The position numbers were made by a program, and so were the translations under genes. DNA of 35,889 nucleotides from Acidiferrobacteraceae bacterium (GTDB lineage: Bacteria > Pseudomonadota > Gammaproteobacteria > Acidiferrobacterales > JAJDNE01), in the NCBI GenBank assembly GCA_037388825.1, contig JARRJV010000007.1, positions 1-35,889 on the forward strand. Direction: 5' to 3'. Every line of letters starts with the position of its first letter. The stretch's first letter is position 1. Under the pieces are notes generated by a model. The model was not told where the DNA came from. It made no database searches and saw only the letters and a list, made by a program, of their open reading frames with translations. Positions 34,676 to 35,889 of this stretch are shown here, in pieces.

Positions 34676-35446
34676 ATGAAGATCGTCAGCTGGAACGTCA
34701 ATTCGCTGCGCGTGCGCCTCCAGCACGTCCTCGACTGGCTCGAGGAAAATCGCCCCGACGTGTTGTGTCTGCAGGAGACCAAGGTCCAGGACGAGAACTT
34801 CCCCACCGCCGAGTTGCAGGAGGCCGGCTACCATTCCGTCGCTAGTGGCCAGCGCACCTATAACGGCGTGGCTATCCTCAGCCGCAAGAAGCCGGACGAT
34901 GTGCTGACGGAATTCGGGAACGTCGACACCGAGCAAAAACGCACGATCGCGGCCAGTTTCGGTTCGGTGCGCGTGGTCAATGTCTATGTCCCCAACGGTT
35001 CCGAAGTCGGTTCGGAAAAGTTTGCCTACAAGCTTGGCTGGCTCGCGGGGCTGGAGGAATTCCTGGCCGAGGAAATGAGGCGCTATCCCCGGCTGGTGAT
35101 CGTGGGAGATTTCAACATCGCTCCCGAGGACCGGGATGTGTACGACCCCGTGGCCTGGAAGGGTGCGGTGCTGTGCAGCGAGCCGGAGCGCGCGGCCCTG
35201 CGCGACATCATGACGCTGGGTCTGGACGATGTGTTTCGCAAGTTCGAGCAGGAAGCCGCCAGTTTCTCATGGTGGGATTATCGTGCCGCCGGCTTCCGAC
35301 GGAACAATGGCCTGCGCATCGATCTGGTCCTGGCCAGCGCGGACATGGCGAAACGGTGTTCGGCGTGTTACGTGGACAAGGCGCCGCGGGCCCTCGAACG
35401 ACCATCGGATCATGCGCCCGTGGTCGCCGAGTTTCATGACTCCTGA
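34676..35446 (+). CDS. xthA: Exodeoxyribonuclease III
   Basis: A 256-residue AP endonuclease/3'-5' exonuclease for base excision repair. The catalytic residues are in place: Asn in SWNVNSLR, Glu in LQETKVQ, the YNGVAILS stretch, the NVYVPNG motif, Asp/Asn in GDFNIAPED, LRIDLVLAS, and the final SDHAPV with the catalytic His. Length is normal. It starts at ATG 34676, 66 bases after the glutaredoxin-like gene. Its stop abuts the end of the convergent PhnD-like fragment, with no bases between. Confidence 0.95.
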   Translation: MKIVSWNVNSLRVRLQHVLDWLEENRPDVLCLQETKVQDENFPTAELQEAGYHSVASGQRTYNGVAILSRKKPDDVLTEFGNVDTEQKRTIAASFGSVRVVNVYVPNGSEVGSEKFAYKLGWLAGLEEFLAEEMRRYPRLVIVGDFNIAPEDRDVYDPVAWKGAVLCSEPERAALRDIMTLGLDDVFRKFEQEAASFSWWDYRAAGFRRNNGLRIDLVLASADMAKRCSACYVDKAPRALERPSDHAPVVAEFHDS

Positions 35447-35764
35447 CTACTGCGTGAATCCGTATACGTCCCGCAAATAGCTACCCAGACCGGCATAGTC
35501 CCGGGTCTGTGCCGGGATCAGCCGCTTGTTCTTCTTGCTGAAGCGATTGAAGAAGCGTTCCAGGGGCAGTTTCGCCTCCGGCGCCAGCAGCGCATCGACG
35601 ATCTTCTTGCGGACCGCTGCGGGGATTCGCTTGCTCGCGGAGAAGCCCTGGTTCGTCAGCCCGCGGCTGGTCCAGATCACTCGCCCGGCCTTCTTATGGG
35701 CCTTTTGCAGCTTGAAGAACATCTTGTCCCTCATGACGCCAGCCATACAACCGCCGTCCATCAC
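35447..35764 (-). pseudogene. C-terminal fragment of a PhnD-like phosphate/phosphonate-binding protein
   Basis: The frame encodes 105 residues. From about residue 8 it resembles the C-terminal third of PhnD-type periplasmic binding proteins (DGGCMAGVMRDKMFFKLQKA; VIWTSRGLTNQGFSASKRIP; AVRKKIVDALL; LIPAQTRDYAGLGSYLRDVY). The N-terminal two-thirds, including the signal peptide and ligand site, are missing. An in-frame stop lies at 35780-35782, right where the DNA turns AT-rich, so the remainder was lost or replaced. A GTG at 35764 or ATG at 35761 could start it, but no signal peptide is present. It is convergent with xthA. I read it as a remnant. It could be a small protein, but that is less likely. 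Confidence 0.62.
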
Positions 35765-35889
35765 CCTGGAGGTAAATACTCAATATATCGGATGTTCCTG
35801 GGCCAAAATTTGACAACTATTTGAATTTCATATGAAAAGTTCAATTTTTTGCTTTAAATGGTAGACACTAATAAATGATTTATCACTTG
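35765..35889. other. AT-rich right edge with an operator-like dyad
   Basis: This stretch is about 28% GC (35773-35889), in sharp contrast to the neighbouring genes. It holds a perfect 12-bp palindrome TTTCATATGAAA (35826-35837) flanked by TTGAA and TTCAA, and a second dyad ATAAAT-g-ATTTAT (35871-35883). No gene is visible. It may be the start of a transferred segment or a regulatory region of the next gene outside the window. Confidence 0.45.

Overview
The window is a GC-rich chromosomal segment of a gammaproteobacterium. The run yicC-gmk-rpoZ-spoT-ridA-recG, the rph/rdgB pair beside it, ubiC-ubiA, srkA, prlC, gor and xthA are all typical of that class. The mix of protein types suggests a deep-branching, Chromatiales/Ectothiorhodospiraceae-like lineage, but that is inference; no 16S gene or other species marker is present. 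No tRNA, rRNA, CRISPR array, transposase or phage gene was seen.

Layout. (1) 1-643: the 5' part of hemW, minus strand, running off the left edge. (2) 740-6718: a sel1-repeat gene and a SulP anion transporter on the minus strand, divergent from a membrane histidine kinase and an NtrC-type sigma-54 activator. The shared intergenic region holds a well-spaced sigma-54 promoter candidate pointing at sel1-sulP, with a dyad about 85 bp upstream, so this looks like a self-contained regulatory circuit. (3) 6783-10893: an unknown protein built of two repeats, a long YihY-type membrane protein, a ~1.2 kb zone of inverted GC-rich repeats enclosing one orphan ORF, and a secreted GlcG/HbpS-like protein. 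(4) 10990-14275, minus strand: Ser/Thr kinase, PP2C phosphatase, rph, rdgB, in that transcription order. (5) 14445-24059, plus strand: yicC, gmk, rpoZ, spoT, ridA, recG, ubiC, ubiA, a GST-like gene and aroE, mostly with short gaps or overlaps. rpoZ and spoT overlap by 146 bases. (6) 24233-27667: a second kinase, with a membrane segment and a seven-blade WD40-like propeller, then an unknown 377-residue protein. (7) 27717-31353, minus strand: srkA, gor, gamma-carbonic-anhydrase-like protein, signal peptidase I. (8) 31419-35446, plus strand: prlC, an SH3 membrane protein, a periplasmic glutaredoxin-like protein, xthA. (9) The right edge: a truncated PhnD-like fragment joined to about 115 bp of AT-rich DNA.

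Themes. Several genes concern signalling and stress: two non-RD Ser/Thr kinases and a PP2C phosphatase, a sigma-54 two-component system, the ppGpp enzyme SpoT beside RNA polymerase omega, SrkA, glutathione reductase and exonuclease III. The parts most worth follow-up are the dual-coding rpoZ/spoT overlap, the sigma-54 circuit controlling a SulP transporter, the inverted-repeat island at about 9.1-10.3 kb, and the kinase-propeller gene with its uncharacterised neighbour.
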